A DNA stretch of 64,000 nucleotides. It comes from Bedellia somnulentella (lineage: Eukaryota; Arthropoda; Insecta; Lepidoptera; Bedelliidae). This document shows, piece after piece, positions 1 to 11,210 of this stretch. The first letter of the stretch is position 1, and each line of letters opens with the position of its first letter. A program made the translations under genes and the position numbers. The notes under the pieces are model-generated. The model was not told the origin of the DNA. It did no database searches and saw nothing but the letters and a program-made list of their open reading frames with translations. The DNA lies in NCBI GenBank assembly GCA_963576735.1, contig OY755197.1, forward strand, positions 6,770,501 to 6,834,500, given 5' to 3'.

Positions 1-94
1 ATCTTACTAGCGCGACTCGCCCCTTCGCAAAAACACTTCCTTTATTCGTAAGCTTGAAAAATTTAATAGCCGTATTTTAATTACAATTTAGTTA

Positions 95-277
95 TGTAGG
101 TTTCCTCACGATGTTTTCTCTCATCGTTAACGACCATACATAACAAATTAACCACACCCATAACTTTTAGAAAGACAAATTCGTGTAGGCCCGACCCGGC
201 ATTAGTATTGATTGAACTCACGCCTCTGTTTATATTGACGGCCAAGTGTTCTACCCATTGGAATATCACGGTAGTTG
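95..277 (-). repeat. SINE-C fragment (tRNA-derived)
   Basis: Matches the tRNA-like head and central part of SINE-C (see 20178-20541): GTTTCCTCACGATGTTTTC, then AATTAACCACA, then the degenerate B-box and A-box regions near GTTCTACCCATTGG. The tail half is missing. Confidence 0.7.
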
Positions 278-544
278 GCGTAAAAGCTCTTCACAAAATC
301 GTCTTCTCTGATTTGCTGAAGTCTTGACGGCCAACTCGTACTCCAATTAGGCGTTACTAACATACGTACGTCTTAAAAGAAGTAGATTGGGCTAGGTTAC
401 TCATCAAAACACTGAAGGTACCCCATAGGAGCAAATTTAGAAGAATAATAGAAAAATGCAAGTTATAATGGCAGTAATAACATCAGTTTATAACAAATTG
501 AGTAATGGTTAAAGAAAAACTTACACGAATGAGAAGGGTCTTAT

Positions 545-1108
545 CATAGATGTACTAAATACCTAGATATGTTTTATACAAGGAAACCCGCGCTTACGAG
601 TGGCACTGATCGCGGCAGTTGTACGCACGCACACCACTAGAAATATATCCAAACAACTCAGCAAGAAATATATTTGAAATGTAAGCGAGATAGCAGCGAG
701 ATAGCACATTTCATAGCAAGCGCTAAAAAGAGACAAACATATTTTCTCTGCACCGACGTGAAATATGACCTTAAGACGACCGCTTGACACGCACAATACT
801 TCTTCTATTTTATGACACCTTACACCTAATTTATTATAAATTATAATTAAAACGTTGAACATGTATAATACTTACTTATGATAAGTAATCCCGTCACTTT
901 TAGTAGTTTTTCGACTATAGTTTGTGCAAAATCTCATCACACACGAAGGCATTCTCGATTATTTTGAGAAACAAACACGCCAAAACAAGTGAACGATCGC
1001 GACGGCAGCTAGTGTGCGACTAAAGTCAAATGAGCTATTTAGCCCCCTTTATAAGTGCCACTTATGAGCGCGCGTGACTTATCTAAGGTTTTTTATTAGA
1101 TATCTGTG
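545..1108 (-). mobile_element. P-element-like non-autonomous transposon, copy 1
   Basis: Starts CATAGATGTACTAA and ends in the degenerate inverse TTAGATATCTGTG. It is flanked by a perfect 8-bp duplication GGTCTTAT (537-544 and 1109-1116); 8-bp duplications and CA-starting termini fit the P superfamily. On the minus strand it keeps a transposase first exon, 952-876, encoding [17 protein letters not shown] and more, which looks like the start of a THAP zinc finger and ends at a GTAAGT donor. The rest is non-coding. The same element is at 54387-54923. Confidence 0.82.
876..952 (-). pseudogene. Orphan THAP-domain first exon inside P-like MITE
   Basis: ATG at 952, 25 codons beginning [17 protein letters not shown] with the C-x4-C spacing of a C2CH THAP finger, then AA|GTAAGT. 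The remaining THAP residues and the transposase are absent, so this is a relic of the parent P-type transposase. Confidence 0.7.
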
Positions 1109-1129
1109 GGTCTTATTCAATTATTTTCT

Positions 1130-1380
1130 GGGCCGGCGCTCACTGCCGGCATGGCATGGCAAAGGATTTCGGAACAGATATAGCATTTTTAATCTTATTA
1201 TCATGCGTATAGAATTCATTTTGACACAACGATGCCGAGGGAGCCGCGGTAGGACAGAACGTCGGCATCGTTGTGTCAAAATAAAGTAAAATGAATTCTA
1301 TACGCATGATAATAAGATTAAAAATGCTATATCTGTTCCGAAATCCTTTGCCATGCCATGCCGGCAGTGAGCGCCGGCCC
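1130..1380. mobile_element. GGGCC foldback MITE, copy 1
   Basis: An almost perfect palindrome: arms of about 110 bp beginning GGGCCGGCGCTCACTGCCGG surround a short GC-rich loop near 1240-1265. There is no ORF. The second copy at 47272-47523 has a 3-bp TTA duplication, which suggests PIF/Harbinger; this copy has no clear duplication. It sits 13 bp beyond the P-like element. Confidence 0.82.
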
Positions 1381-1601
1381 TAATTGTTATTATTCCACGG
1401 CTGAGTTCTTCAAAACTGTGATGTGTAAATTTTTTTTTATTCCTTTATTATTTAAATTTCGACATGCAAGGCTGCAATTAGTTACAACTATTATGACATT
1501 AAAATTTATTCGTCGTTTTTAGTAAGAATGATTTATTACTTTTGAAATTTCTTGACCTACGAGGATGAGGTGTCTCATAAGCGTCCTAATCATTTAAAGT
1601 T

Positions 1602-2936
1602 TGTAACGTTACTTCTCACTCCTGGGATGCTATAGCTACCCAGAAGCCAGAAGTAACTAAAAGAAGAAAGAAAGAAACGAAAGGATAGAAAATAAATGGA
1701 AGATATATATATCACAACAACGTTTATTATAAATAAAAAGAAATAGTAAAACAATCCTAACAAAAAAACCTATCAATATAATATAATATAAAAAAACTCA
1801 GCTTTAGCGTCAGCTCCTGCTGCGATGGGTGGCGATTTTAAAACTGAACCAAGCGCCTCCGGGCGCCTGCGTCAGCAAGGGTAGCTCGACGGGGTAAGGG
1901 TTGTGGCTCCAGCTTTCTGACTGCGTCAACCAGGGCAGCTCAAGAGTAAGGCGCTGCGACTCCGGAAAGCTTGCGTCAACCAGGGCAGCTCAAGAGTAAG
2001 GGATTGCGACTCCGGGAAGCTTGCGTCAACCAGGGCAGCTCAAGAGTAAGTGGCTGCAACTCCGGGAAGCTTGCGTCAACCAGGGCAGCTTAAGAATAAG
2101 GAGCTGCGACTCCGGGAAGCTTGCGTCAACCAGGGCAGCTCAAGAGTAAGGGGCTGCGACTCCGGGAAGCTTGCATCAACCAGGGCAGCTCAAGAATAAG
2201 GGGCTGCGACTCCGGGAAGCTTGCGTCAACCAGGGCAGCTCAAAAATAAGGGGCTGCGACTCCGGGAAGCTTGCGTCAACCAGGGCAGCTCAAGAGTAAG
2301 GGGCTGTGACTCCGAGAAGCTTGCGTCAACCAGGGCAGCTTAAGAGTAAGGGGCTGCGACTCCGGGAAGTTTGCGTCAACCAGGGCAGCTCAAGAATAAG
2401 GGGCTGCGATTCCGGGAAGCTTGCGTCAACCAGGGCAGCTCAAGAGTAAGGGGCTGCGACTCCGGGAAGCTTGCGTCAACCAGAGCAGCTCAAGAGTAAG
2501 GGGCTGCGACTCCGGGAAGCTTGCGTCAACCAGAGCAGCTCAAGAGTAAGGGGCTGCGACTCCGGGAAGCTTGCGTCAACCAGGGCAGCTCAAGAATAAG
2601 GGGCTGCGATTCCAGACGGGTATAAATTGATGATATATAAAGTCAGTTCAGAATATTGTTTCTGACATCTTTTTCGGTTTCTTCCATAATAATGATGATG
2701 CCCCCATCGCCGCAGGAGCTGAATCAAGACTAAAGCTGAGTTTTTTTATATTATATTATATTGATATGTTTTTTTTGTTAGGATTCTTTTACTATTTCTT
2801 TTTATTTATAATAAACGTGGTTATGATATATATATCTTCCATTTATTTTCTATCCTTTCATTTCTTTCTTTCTTCTTTTAGTTACTTCTGGCTTCTGGGT
2901 AGCTATAGCATCCCAGGAGTGAGAAGTAACGTTACA
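1602..2936. mobile_element. Long-TIR non-autonomous element carrying a 50-bp satellite
   Basis: Arms of about 230 bp (1602-1830 and 2700-2936) are inverted copies. Both termini read TGTAACGTTACTTCTCACTC and are flanked by the 4-bp duplication AGTT (1598-1601, 2937-2940). The core is a 50-bp tandem array. No transposase is encoded. The superfamily is not assigned; the 4-bp duplication is compatible with several groups. Confidence 0.8.
1931..2615. repeat. 50-bp minisatellite, about 14 units
   Basis: The unit contains CAGGGCAGCTCAAGAGTAAG followed by GGGCTGCGACTCCGGGAAGC and TTGCGTCAAC. Units begin every 50 bp from 1931 to 2581 with few substitutions; two neighbouring units share CAGAGCAGCT, a mark of local unit amplification. 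A degenerate unit precedes at about 1870. Confidence 0.92.
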
Positions 2937-3062
2937 AGTTTAGCTTTTGAACTGATTGTCTTTTAATAATAAAAATGACCAGACGCCAATGATGGCTAAT
3001 TATGATGTATACCTTATAAAATTTCACTAACCATATATTTACTTATACTAATATATTGATTG

Positions 3063-3304
3063 CACGGCCATAAATTCCAAAAGGGGTAGCCAGAGCGTCA
3101 GAGTAAGAGGTTGGTAGAGGTAATTAAGGGTATCGGGGATTTTAAGCGATTTTTGGGCGATGCGTTTGGAGAACCATCTTAAAAAACAATTATTTTACAA
3201 TCTCTTCCCCACTTAGAATCTTCCAACAGTGGCCGAAGAATTTTCCGATTTTGGACCTCGAGCTATCTCTTTTAGGGATATATAGCCGTGAGTATATGTC
3301 TGTA
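3063..3304 (+). repeat. Divergent SINE-A copies, one inverted and one direct
   Basis: An inverted SINE-A tail fragment (3063-3120, CACGGCCATAAATTCC) abuts a diverged plus-strand SINE-A (3121-3304) with TTTTTGGGCGATGCG and the GCCGTGAGTATATG tail. Confidence 0.6.
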
Positions 3305-3317
3305 AGTATATTTTATA

Positions 3318-3719
3318 GCAACCGTGATAGCCCAGTAGTGGGTAGAACACTCGGTTCTCGTGCAAGCGACTAGTGTTCAAATCCCGGGTCGGGCCTACAC
3401 CAATTTGTCTTTTCTAAAGACATATGTGTGGTTAATTTATCATGGTTGTTAACGGTGAGGGAAAACATCGTGAGGAAACCCACATGGCTGAGTTGTACTT
3501 AGTCATGTGACAGTGTATTCGTACAAAACGGCGATAGGCCTGCCCCCTATCACGTGAGTACACTGTCCATGCAAAACGTGGGTACTCTGAACACTAGGTG
3601 ACAAAGTCACGTGATGTTCAGAAGTATTAGTACCTCTGCCAACCCCTTCGGGGATATTCGGCGTGAACGTTTATGTTATGTTATGTTATGTTATGTTATG
3701 TTTATGTTTTGTTATGTAT
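3318..3719 (+). repeat. SINE-C, complete copy with target duplication
   Basis: tRNA-like head: A box TAGCCCAGTAGTGGG, B box GTTCAAATCC. Then the SINE-C body and a (TTATG)n tail. It is flanked by the 12-bp duplication GTATATTTTATA (3306-3317, 3720-3731), which shows target-primed insertion. Confidence 0.85.
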
Positions 3720-3966
3720 GTATATTTTATATTAGTTTACCTTTATTTCTACATTGTAACATGCGTGGAAGTGGAGCTATGGTAAGCATCGAAGTTTTAC
3801 ATAAAAAAATCAGCTCAGCAGTTATAAGGTGATGAGCGCTTAGAATAGCACTCACCTTTCATCATAGGGTTTTGGGGTCTTTGAGTGTTTTTTTAACAAT
3901 GTGGCGAGAGACCCATCACTGACCGATAATCAACGTATTCAACTCTACCTATAGCATAAACATAAC

Positions 3967-4250
3967 ATATACTCACGCCACTATTTCCTTTTATTAAAGG
4001 CAGAGACTATCGATCGCCACTTTGTACGATCCTGCTAAACTCTCTAGCTTCGTTTACATTCATCAATCGTTTCATAAATGCTGTTTTATTCTTCATACTT
4101 CAGTCGCCTGCCTTTTTGATGACACTCTCAATTTGGTCCAAATGTGTCCTCCGTGATTACCTTCCACATTAGCTCTATATTCCACAAACCATCTCAACAC
4201 ACTTCTATATTTTTCCTTCTTACAATAGCATCTTTCACACCACCTATAGC
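3967..4250 (-). mobile_element. RTE LINE 3' fragment
   Basis: On the minus strand it matches the C-terminal coding end and tail of the local RTE family, passing the positions of MKRLMDV, then tail sequence near CTCACGCCA. It is diverged and 5'-truncated. Confidence 0.65.
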
Positions 4251-4279
4251 AATATTTACAATAAAAGCTAATCAATTTA

Positions 4280-5130
4280 TATTTTGAAAATAATATTTTA
4301 ATTGAATCTTTAAACTGTACAAAACCCTATAGCAAGGTAATCGCATATTTCTGGAGCATTAACATCTATATATCACATGTTTTACCGCACTGCACTTTTA
4401 AGTGGTTTAATGGTCGTATAACGGTGTCAGCTCTAAAGTAGCTGTACAAAGGGCACAGCTGAATACCAGTAACTAAAACTCTAAATTAACTCCTCATTAT
4501 AACTACATACAGTCGGACAAAGTGACAAGATAATGGCGGAGAGAATGCTAAGAAATATCTACTAATGCTAGGAACTCTGTTCGTGTTGATTTATGAAAAT
4601 CATTAAAACATTACACCACCTCGTTGCGATGGTCGGTTAAATTATTAGCAATGATTATACTCGTAGTAGCAGGTTTTGATTTATTTGCTTGGATTGTAGG
4701 TTTATTAAGTACAATGGAATTTCGAGTAGCAAAGGTTTGGACTTAGTAAACTGATTCTTGTCTTTTAAGTTCACCAATTAAAGTGCACTTGCGTAAGTTA
4801 ACCTGACTTTTTGTATGATTTGTTGACTTAGTAAATAAATTGACGTTTTAAAATAAATAAGTGTAAATTTTATTCATTAACAGTTTAATATAATATGTAT
4901 CACGTGTGTTTACATTGTTTCTTCAATGCGATGTCAAAGTATAATAATTTATTCAAAAGGTGAAAGTGTTTTAATAAAAATTAATATGGACACTTATGTC
5001 ACTACAGGATCTTGTTAGGTTAGCTAGTAACTAAGATAAGGTCCTTAAGTATGCAATGAATAAATTAATAACCAACATGATATAACATGGATCTTGTAAC
5101 TTTTTACGTTAGAAAAACTACATTAGTGTG
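4280..5130. other. AT-rich sequence without recognised features
   Basis: No ORF, inverted repeat or known repeat family of this window was seen. Confidence 0.5.
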
Positions 5131-5132
5131 TA

Positions 5133-5345
5133 GTGCCGGCTTAGAATAGCACTACCTCATTAACGGTACTGGGGCTTTTAAGGGATTTTTGGGCGATGCG
5201 GTTGGAGATCCACCACAAACAACCTTTATTTCACCGTCATCTCCCCACATCCAAAAGTGGCTGAGGAATTTTTAATTCCCTAGCTCTGGCTACCCCTTCA
5301 AGGGATTGATAGCTGTAAGTATATGTATGTATATATGTAAGAACT
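5133..5345 (+). repeat. SINE-A copy
   Basis: Head GTAGTGCCGGCTTAGAATAG, central GGGCGATGCGGTTGGAGA and tail GTAAGTATATGTATG. A second diverged piece with CCCGACGTACTTCCAAATGT follows to about 5480. Confidence 0.75.
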
Positions 5346-5749
5346 GCATTTCGAGACTTGGTTTTTTAAAATAAATATTGCGTTTTTATGGCACAATCTT
5401 TTCCCGACGTACTTCCAAATGTGGCTATGGAGTTAATGGTTCCGAAGCTCCAGCTACCCCTTTGGATGTATGTTTTGATCTTATTCAATTTTGGATTTGC
5501 TAAATGAAGAACCAGTGAGAAACTCTTTACTTGAAAAGTATAATGTACCGTCAGTGGTCTAAAACTACAAAGGTAGAAAGAGGTAGAGTAGAAAATAACG
5601 TAGACACTTTAGTATTTTCAATATACCAAATTCTAATTAGATTTCTGTTCACAAATTATTTAATTACGCTAAGACATAGAAAAAAACATTTCTACTAATC
5701 AATATTGTCACCAGATCATTTAGTGGAGGACACTTTTACTTTTTTGCTG

Positions 5750-6003
5750 TGTAGTGTCGGCTTAGAATAGCACTACCCTTTTTCTTCCGGTGGGTGTACG
5801 TAAGAGGCGACTAACGGTATTGGGGCTTTTAAGGGATTTTTGGGCGATGCGGTTGGAGACCCATCACCAACAACCTTTATTTTACCATCTTTTCCCCACG
5901 CAACTTACAAAAGTGGCTAAGGAATTTCTAATTCGTTAGCTCTGGCTACCCTTCTAGGGATTTATAGCTGTGAGTATACGTATGTATGTATGTATGTATG
6001 TAT
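5750..6003 (+). repeat. SINE-A copy
   Basis: Near full length: GTGTAGTGTCGGCTTAGAAT head, GGGCGATGCGGTTGGAGACC centre and a tail of GTATG repeats. Confidence 0.82.
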
Positions 6004-6094
6004 TTACTTTTAGATTAAATAGAGAATATGCTTAAAAATGCAGGAGTCGGAGTTTGAATATAGCTCGAGAGTTTTGACAGTAACGTACACAGCT

Positions 6095-6160
6095 TCATTT
6101 CTATAGTCTCTGCCTACCTCAATGGGAACTAATGGTGTGAGTATATGCATTAACAAGTGT
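6095..6160 (+). mobile_element. RTE LINE 3' tip
   Basis: A short plus-strand fragment encoding the RSIVSAYPNG-like end of the RTE ORF, followed by ACTAATGGTGTGAGTATATG. Confidence 0.6.
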
Positions 6161-6504
6161 TCCAGTTTTTTATCAAAAAATCTGTACCAATACCTCAATT
6201 CCTAACAAGGGTATCCAGCCCCGCCCCACAAATGATGCTCGATTGACATTACCCATTACCACAAACGGTGTGGTATGGTGGTATTAGTTTGGCGTGAACT
6301 TTGCTGACATTTCGCTAGATGGCGCTATCTGCGCAATGCTGCGAGATAATCTTTGACACTAAATGTATGTCGTTTACTATTCATGCTTGGGTGGGTTAAG
6401 AAAAACTTAAATGTTGTGTTGTGTTGGGTAATTTCGGTTCGATTGAGGCAAATGGTTAATGTTAGAATGTTTTGTTCTTGAAAAACTCATGTGGGCATTA
6501 TTAC

Positions 6505-6722
6505 ATACATACATGCATTTACTCACGCCATTAGTTTCCATTGGGGTAGGCAGAGACTATCGATCGCCACTTCATACGATCCTGAAAAACCTCTTTAGCT
6601 TCGTTTACATCCATCAATCTTTTCATAAATGCTCTTTTATTCTTCATATTACGGACGCCTGCCTTTTTGAGCACACTCTCAATTTGGTCCAAGTGTGTTC
6701 TCCGTGGTAGTCCTCTACTAAC
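6505..6722 (-). mobile_element. RTE LINE 3' fragment
   Basis: Minus-strand reading matches [18 protein letters not shown], then [16 protein letters not shown] and RSIVSAYPNGN. It is 5'-truncated and carries the CATAC-type tail at its left. Confidence 0.8.
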
Positions 6723-6762
6723 ATTAATTACATACATTAACAAACCATTATTACTAATCAAT

Positions 6763-7134
6763 TTGTGTCATATCATATAGTTGAGTATAATTATTAAAAT
6801 TTTAGTATTCTTTTCTTTGTAAGAACTATAAAATCCACGCATTTTTCATAAAAGGGGCGTTAAATTTTATGCTTCACGTGGCAATATAAGTATAGAGGTG
6901 AACAAATAAATCGAACCTTTAGCCATTTACTGATCAATTAGGGAAATACATATTTTCGATACCAGCAGGGCTCGAAACCGCGAACCTGGACGGGAAGTCG
7001 CGGGTCGCGGGCCGCGTGAAGCAAAAAACTTAACACCCTTTTATGAAAAATGCGTGGAATTTATATTATAGTTCATACAAATAAAAGAGTGCTAATATTT
7101 TAATAATTATGCTTAACTATATGCTATGACACAA
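6763..7134. mobile_element. MITE with about 110-bp inverted arms
   Basis: Ends TTGTGTCATA and its inverse. The arms continue through ATAGTTGAGTATAATTATTA and ATCCACGCATTTTTCAT and their inverse at 7040-7134. No ORF. No convincing target duplication was found. Confidence 0.7.
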
Positions 7135-7139
7135 TGACA

Positions 7140-7956
7140 TATATAATAGTATTTTCCAAGATTTTCATGATTGCACATTATAATTAAAACAACTATTGAT
7201 TTTCGGATATTTTAATCGCGTGTTATTACATTATTTTTAAAGCCCGAAGTTTCGAAAACTTTTCAGTTATCACGGTCACGGGAAGACTGAGGTGTTATTT
7301 GTCATTATACAGTGCTATAAAATTATTAATACTAACTACCTTCACAAAATTTTGCGTTTAATATTTGCTATGTACAAAAAGAGCTAATGTTATCTGGAGT
7401 CTTGCTAGTGTTCTTCCCTTGCTTAGTTGTGCTAATGATCGGGTTCCAAGCAGGTGGTAATTGCCAACAATAATCTCTATTGAAGTTTGGATGTTTCTTT
7501 ATTTCAATAGATTCGCGTATCATTCTAGGTATCAATCGATTCTCTTTTGCTAGAATTGTAGGTTTGTCAAAACGCATGTGGTGGTTTGGCTTATCGAAGG
7601 TGTGTTCACACAAAGCAGATCTTCCAGGACGCCTATTCTTCATATCAGCAATATGTTCTCTAACGCGAGTTGCTACACTACGCTTTGTTTGGCCGATGTA
7701 TGAAAGACCACACTCACAGTCTAGTTTATAAACGCCTGCATCTTGTAAAGGGATCTGACATTTGATAGGTCTTAGAAACTGACTTATCTTTTGGTGCGGC
7801 TTGAAGTAGGTCTTAATGGAAGCACGCTGTAACACAGTACTAATTTTGTCTGTTACACCCTTTACAAAAGGTAGAGTTGCAGGGAGTCTTTCGACAGTAG
7901 GTGGTTTATCGGAGGAGCGGTGACGTTGGCGGGGCAATTTCAGCTTGTTGTTTTCA
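7140..7956 (-). mobile_element. Penelope-like element 3' fragment, copy 1
   Basis: The minus ORF ending at 7368 carries a GIY-YIG endonuclease of the Penelope type: AGVYKLDCECGLSYIGQTKR, then R-x2-EH, then a C/H pair in ALCEHTFDKPNHH. This domain normally follows the reverse transcriptase, which is absent here. The copy is cut at 7956, where an inverted copy starts. The ORF is open across the domain; activity without the reverse transcriptase is unlikely. Confidence 0.85.
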
Positions 7957-8640
7957 TTAAGACCTACTTCAAGCCGCACCAAAAGATAAGTCAGTTTCTA
8001 AGACCTATCAAATGTCAGATCCCTTTACAAGATGCAGGCGTTTATAAACTAGACTGTGAGTGTGGTCTTTCATACATCGGCCAAACAAAGCGTAGTGTAG
8101 CAACTCGCGTTAGATAACATATTGCTGATATGAAGAATAGGCGTCCTGGAAGATCTGCTTTGTGTGAACACACCTTCGATAAGCCAAACCACCACATGCG
8201 TTTTGACAAACCTACAATTCTAGCAAAAGAGAATCGATTGATACCTAGAATGATACGCGAGTCTATTGAAATAAAGAAACATCCAAACTTCAATAGAGAT
8301 GATGGTTGGCAATTACCACCTGCTTGGAACCCGATCATTAGCACAACTAAGCGAGGGAAGAACACTAGCAAGACTCCAGATAACATTAGCTCTTTTTGTA
8401 CATAGCAAATATTAAACGCAAATGTAACTTAAAATTTTGTGAAGGTAGTTAGTATTAATAATTTTATAGTACTGTATAATGACAAATAACACCTCAGTCT
8501 TCCCGTGACCATGATAACTGAAAAGTTTTCGAAACGTCGGGCTTTAAAAATAATGTAATAACACGCGATTAAAATATCCGAAAATCAATATTTGTTTCAA
8601 TTATAATGTGCAATCGTGAAAATCTTAGAAAATACTTTGC
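7957..8640 (+). mobile_element. Penelope-like element 3' fragment, copy 2 (inverted)
   Basis: Near-identical to copy 1 in the opposite direction, joined head to head at 7956/7957. The GIY-YIG ORF is broken: the Glu of the R-x2-EH motif is a TAA stop at about 8115. Its non-coding 3' region mirrors 7140-7240. Confidence 0.85.
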
Positions 8641-8654
8641 ACATTATATATTTG

Positions 8655-9373
8655 CATTGCATATTATTAAAACAACTATTGATTTTCGGATATTTTTTTA
8701 ATCGCGTGTTATTACATTATTTTTAAAGCTTGACGTTTCGAAAACTTTTCAGTTATCATGGTCACGGGAAGACTGAGGTGTTATTTGTCATTATACAGTA
8801 CTATAAAATTATTAATACTAACTACCTTCACAAAATTTTGCGTTTAATATTTGCTATGTACAAAAAGAGCTAATGTTATCTGGAGTCTTGCTAGTGTTCT
8901 TCCCTCGCTTAGTTGTGCTAATGATCGGGTTCCAAGCAGGTGGTAATTGCCAACAATAATCTCTATTGAAGTTTGGATGTTCCTTTATTTCAATAGATTC
9001 GCGTATCATTCTAGGTATCAATCGATTCTCTTTTGCTAGAATTGTAGGTTGGTCAAATCGCATGTGGTGGTTTGGCTTATCGAAGGTGTGTTCACACAAA
9101 GCAGATCTTTCAGGACGCCTATTCTTCATATCAGCAATATGTTCTTTTATACGAGTAGCTACACTACGCTTTGTTTGGCCGATGTATGAAAGACCACACT
9201 CACAGTCTAGTTTATAAACACCTGCATCTTGTAAAGGGATCTGACATTTGATAGGTCTTAAAAACTAACTTATCTTTTGGTGCGGCTTAAAGTAGGACTT
9301 AATGGAAGTTCTCTGTAACACAGCACTAATTTTGTCTGTCACACCTTTTACAAAAGGTAGAGTTGCAGGGAGT
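8655..9373 (-). mobile_element. Penelope-like element 3' fragment, copy 3
   Basis: Minus strand, tail to tail with copy 2. It encodes the same GIY-YIG domain with a few changes (for example DQPTILAKEN). A TAG stop replaces Gln ahead of FLRPIKCQIP near 9265. It is truncated at 9373, next to an A-rich SINE-A junction. Confidence 0.85.
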
Positions 9374-9530
9374 AAAAAAAAAAGTAAAAACTCGTCAGCT
9401 ACATTTGGAAGTTGATATGGGACAAAATGGTAAAAATAAAGTATCGTTGCTGACGTGTATCCGACCGCATCGCCCAAAAACATTTGAAAAGGCCCCGTAC
9501 CCTTGGTCCTCCATCAACTTCCAAATGTGG
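9374..9530 (-). repeat. SINE-A variant, partial
   Basis: Minus-oriented, diverged SINE-A: CTCGTCAGCTACATTTGGAA and CCGACCGCATCGCCCAAAAA. Confidence 0.6.
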
Positions 9531-9552
9531 TTACTGTAAACTAGAATCTCTG

Positions 9553-9805
9553 TTGCTGTGTAGTGTCAACTTAGAATAGCACTACCCCATTTCTTCCGGT
9601 GGGTGTACGTAAGAGGCGACTAACGGTATTGGGGCTTTTAAGAGATTTTTGGGCGATGCGGTTGGAGACCCATCACCAACAACCTTTACTTTACCATCTT
9701 TTCCCCACTCAAGTTTCCAAAAGTGGCTGAGGAATTTCTAATTCCTTAGCTCTGGCTACCCCTTCTCGGGATTTATAGCCGTGAGTATATGTATGTATGT
9801 ACGAA
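9553..9805 (+). repeat. SINE-A copy
   Basis: Near full length, with head GTGTAGTGTCAACTTAGAAT, GGGCGATGCGGTTGGAGACC and a GTGAGTATATGTATGTATG tail. Confidence 0.82.
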
Positions 9806-10148
9806 TCTCTGTTCCAATCCAACAATATACAATGATATCTCTATCAATATCATATTACTTTTAAAACAATAGTAAAATACAATGTGTTTCCGCACAGCAG
9901 TAACCGCGCCACAGTCCAGGCAGTAATAGCGCGCTATGAATGTGTTTAAAACTCAATCGCAAAGTTGGATGGATTCAAATCGAGCGATGCTCAGTTTGCT
10001 TCTGAAGACACCGCGACTTCTTTGTTGTAGTGTCCCTGCTTTTGTATTGCAGCTTGATACATATACTTACGAACTTAATCACACAAATGCTCCTTGAATT
10101 AAATCCGGGAAGACGAAACGGACAAATCAAGCTGGTTAGAAAGCCTAA

Positions 10149-10342
10149 AGAGCTTATTCGATTTGTCTGAATGAAGACGTCTGAAAGCCACAGAATCTGA
10201 ATTCAGACTAGTGGAATAACGTTCAGAACGCTAGGCTTCTGATAAATAGACAAATTTGTGTAGTGGAATAACAAGCGTCTGCGGCAGTATCTTCGAAGGA
10301 CGTCTGAATTCAGCAACGACAAAGTGTAATGGAATAAGCTCT
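10149..10342. mobile_element. Harbinger-like MITE
   Basis: TIR AGAGCTTATTC at both ends with the 3-bp duplication TAA (10146-10148, 10343-10345). 194 bp, no ORF. A TAA duplication fits PIF/Harbinger. Confidence 0.7.
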
Positions 10343-10844
10343 TAACCCAAGTACCCTGCCAAACTCAACCGCTCATAGAGGAACAGATAAGCAGGCACAT
10401 TTCATATATTTTAAACTCAAAGCTGTAAATTCCAAAAATGTTGTAGCTTTGGAGTTTAAAATTTCCTTAGCCACTTTTGCAAGTTGAGATAGAAAAAGAT
10501 TTGTATTTTCTGAAGTTTCCATTATATAAACACCATTTCAGCTACAGCTTAGAGTATGTTATTGTTACAAAGTTTAACAGCGATTACGAATCACCTGAGA
10601 GCCTAATAATAATTAAAAAAAAAAAATATTTTCTCTCGACACAAAGCAAAAAGTAACAAAAATATGATTAGTTTACAGTATAAGTCTTTGTGGCGAGAGC
10701 TGGTGTCTATACTAGGTTTCCCTGTATGACAGATCACCAGCCAAACTAACATATAGGTAGTATAACACATTGAAGAAAACACAATAAAGTAGGTTATAAT
10801 AAGCATAAGCATCAGCTGAATTTGCATATATATAGTATTAAAAT

Positions 10845-11210
10845 ATACATACATACATACATTCATATACTCACGCCATTAGTTCCCATTGGGGTAGGCA
10901 GAGACTATTGATCGCCACTTCGCACGATCCTGACAAACCTTTCTAGCTTCGTTTACATCCATCAATCTTTTCATACATGCTCTTTTATTCTTCATACTTC
11001 GGACGCCAGCCTTTTTGAGCACACTCTCAATTTGGTCCAAGTGTGTTCTCCGTGGTCGTTCTCTACTAACATTACCATCCACACTAGCTCTATAGATCCC
11101 TTTTACCAATTTTCTATCATCCATCCTCTCTATGTGCCCAAACCATCTCAACATTCCTTTTTCTATCTTTCTTACAATATCATCTTTCACACCACACTTT
11201 TCACGGATAA
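10845..11210 (-). mobile_element. RTE LINE 3' fragment
   Basis: The minus strand encodes [40 protein letters not shown] and [20 protein letters not shown] to the SAYPNGN end. This is the cleanest C-terminal piece of this LINE in the window. A short (TA)n tract follows at 11226-11250. Confidence 0.85.

Noticed and set aside
1931..2615. CRISPR-like regular array
   Set aside because: Units are contiguous 50-bp copies with no unique spacers, inside a eukaryotic TIR element.
7480..7731. Plus-strand frame opposite the Penelope ORF
   Set aside because: Reverse of the GIY-YIG coding strand; repeats identically in all three copies as a shadow.
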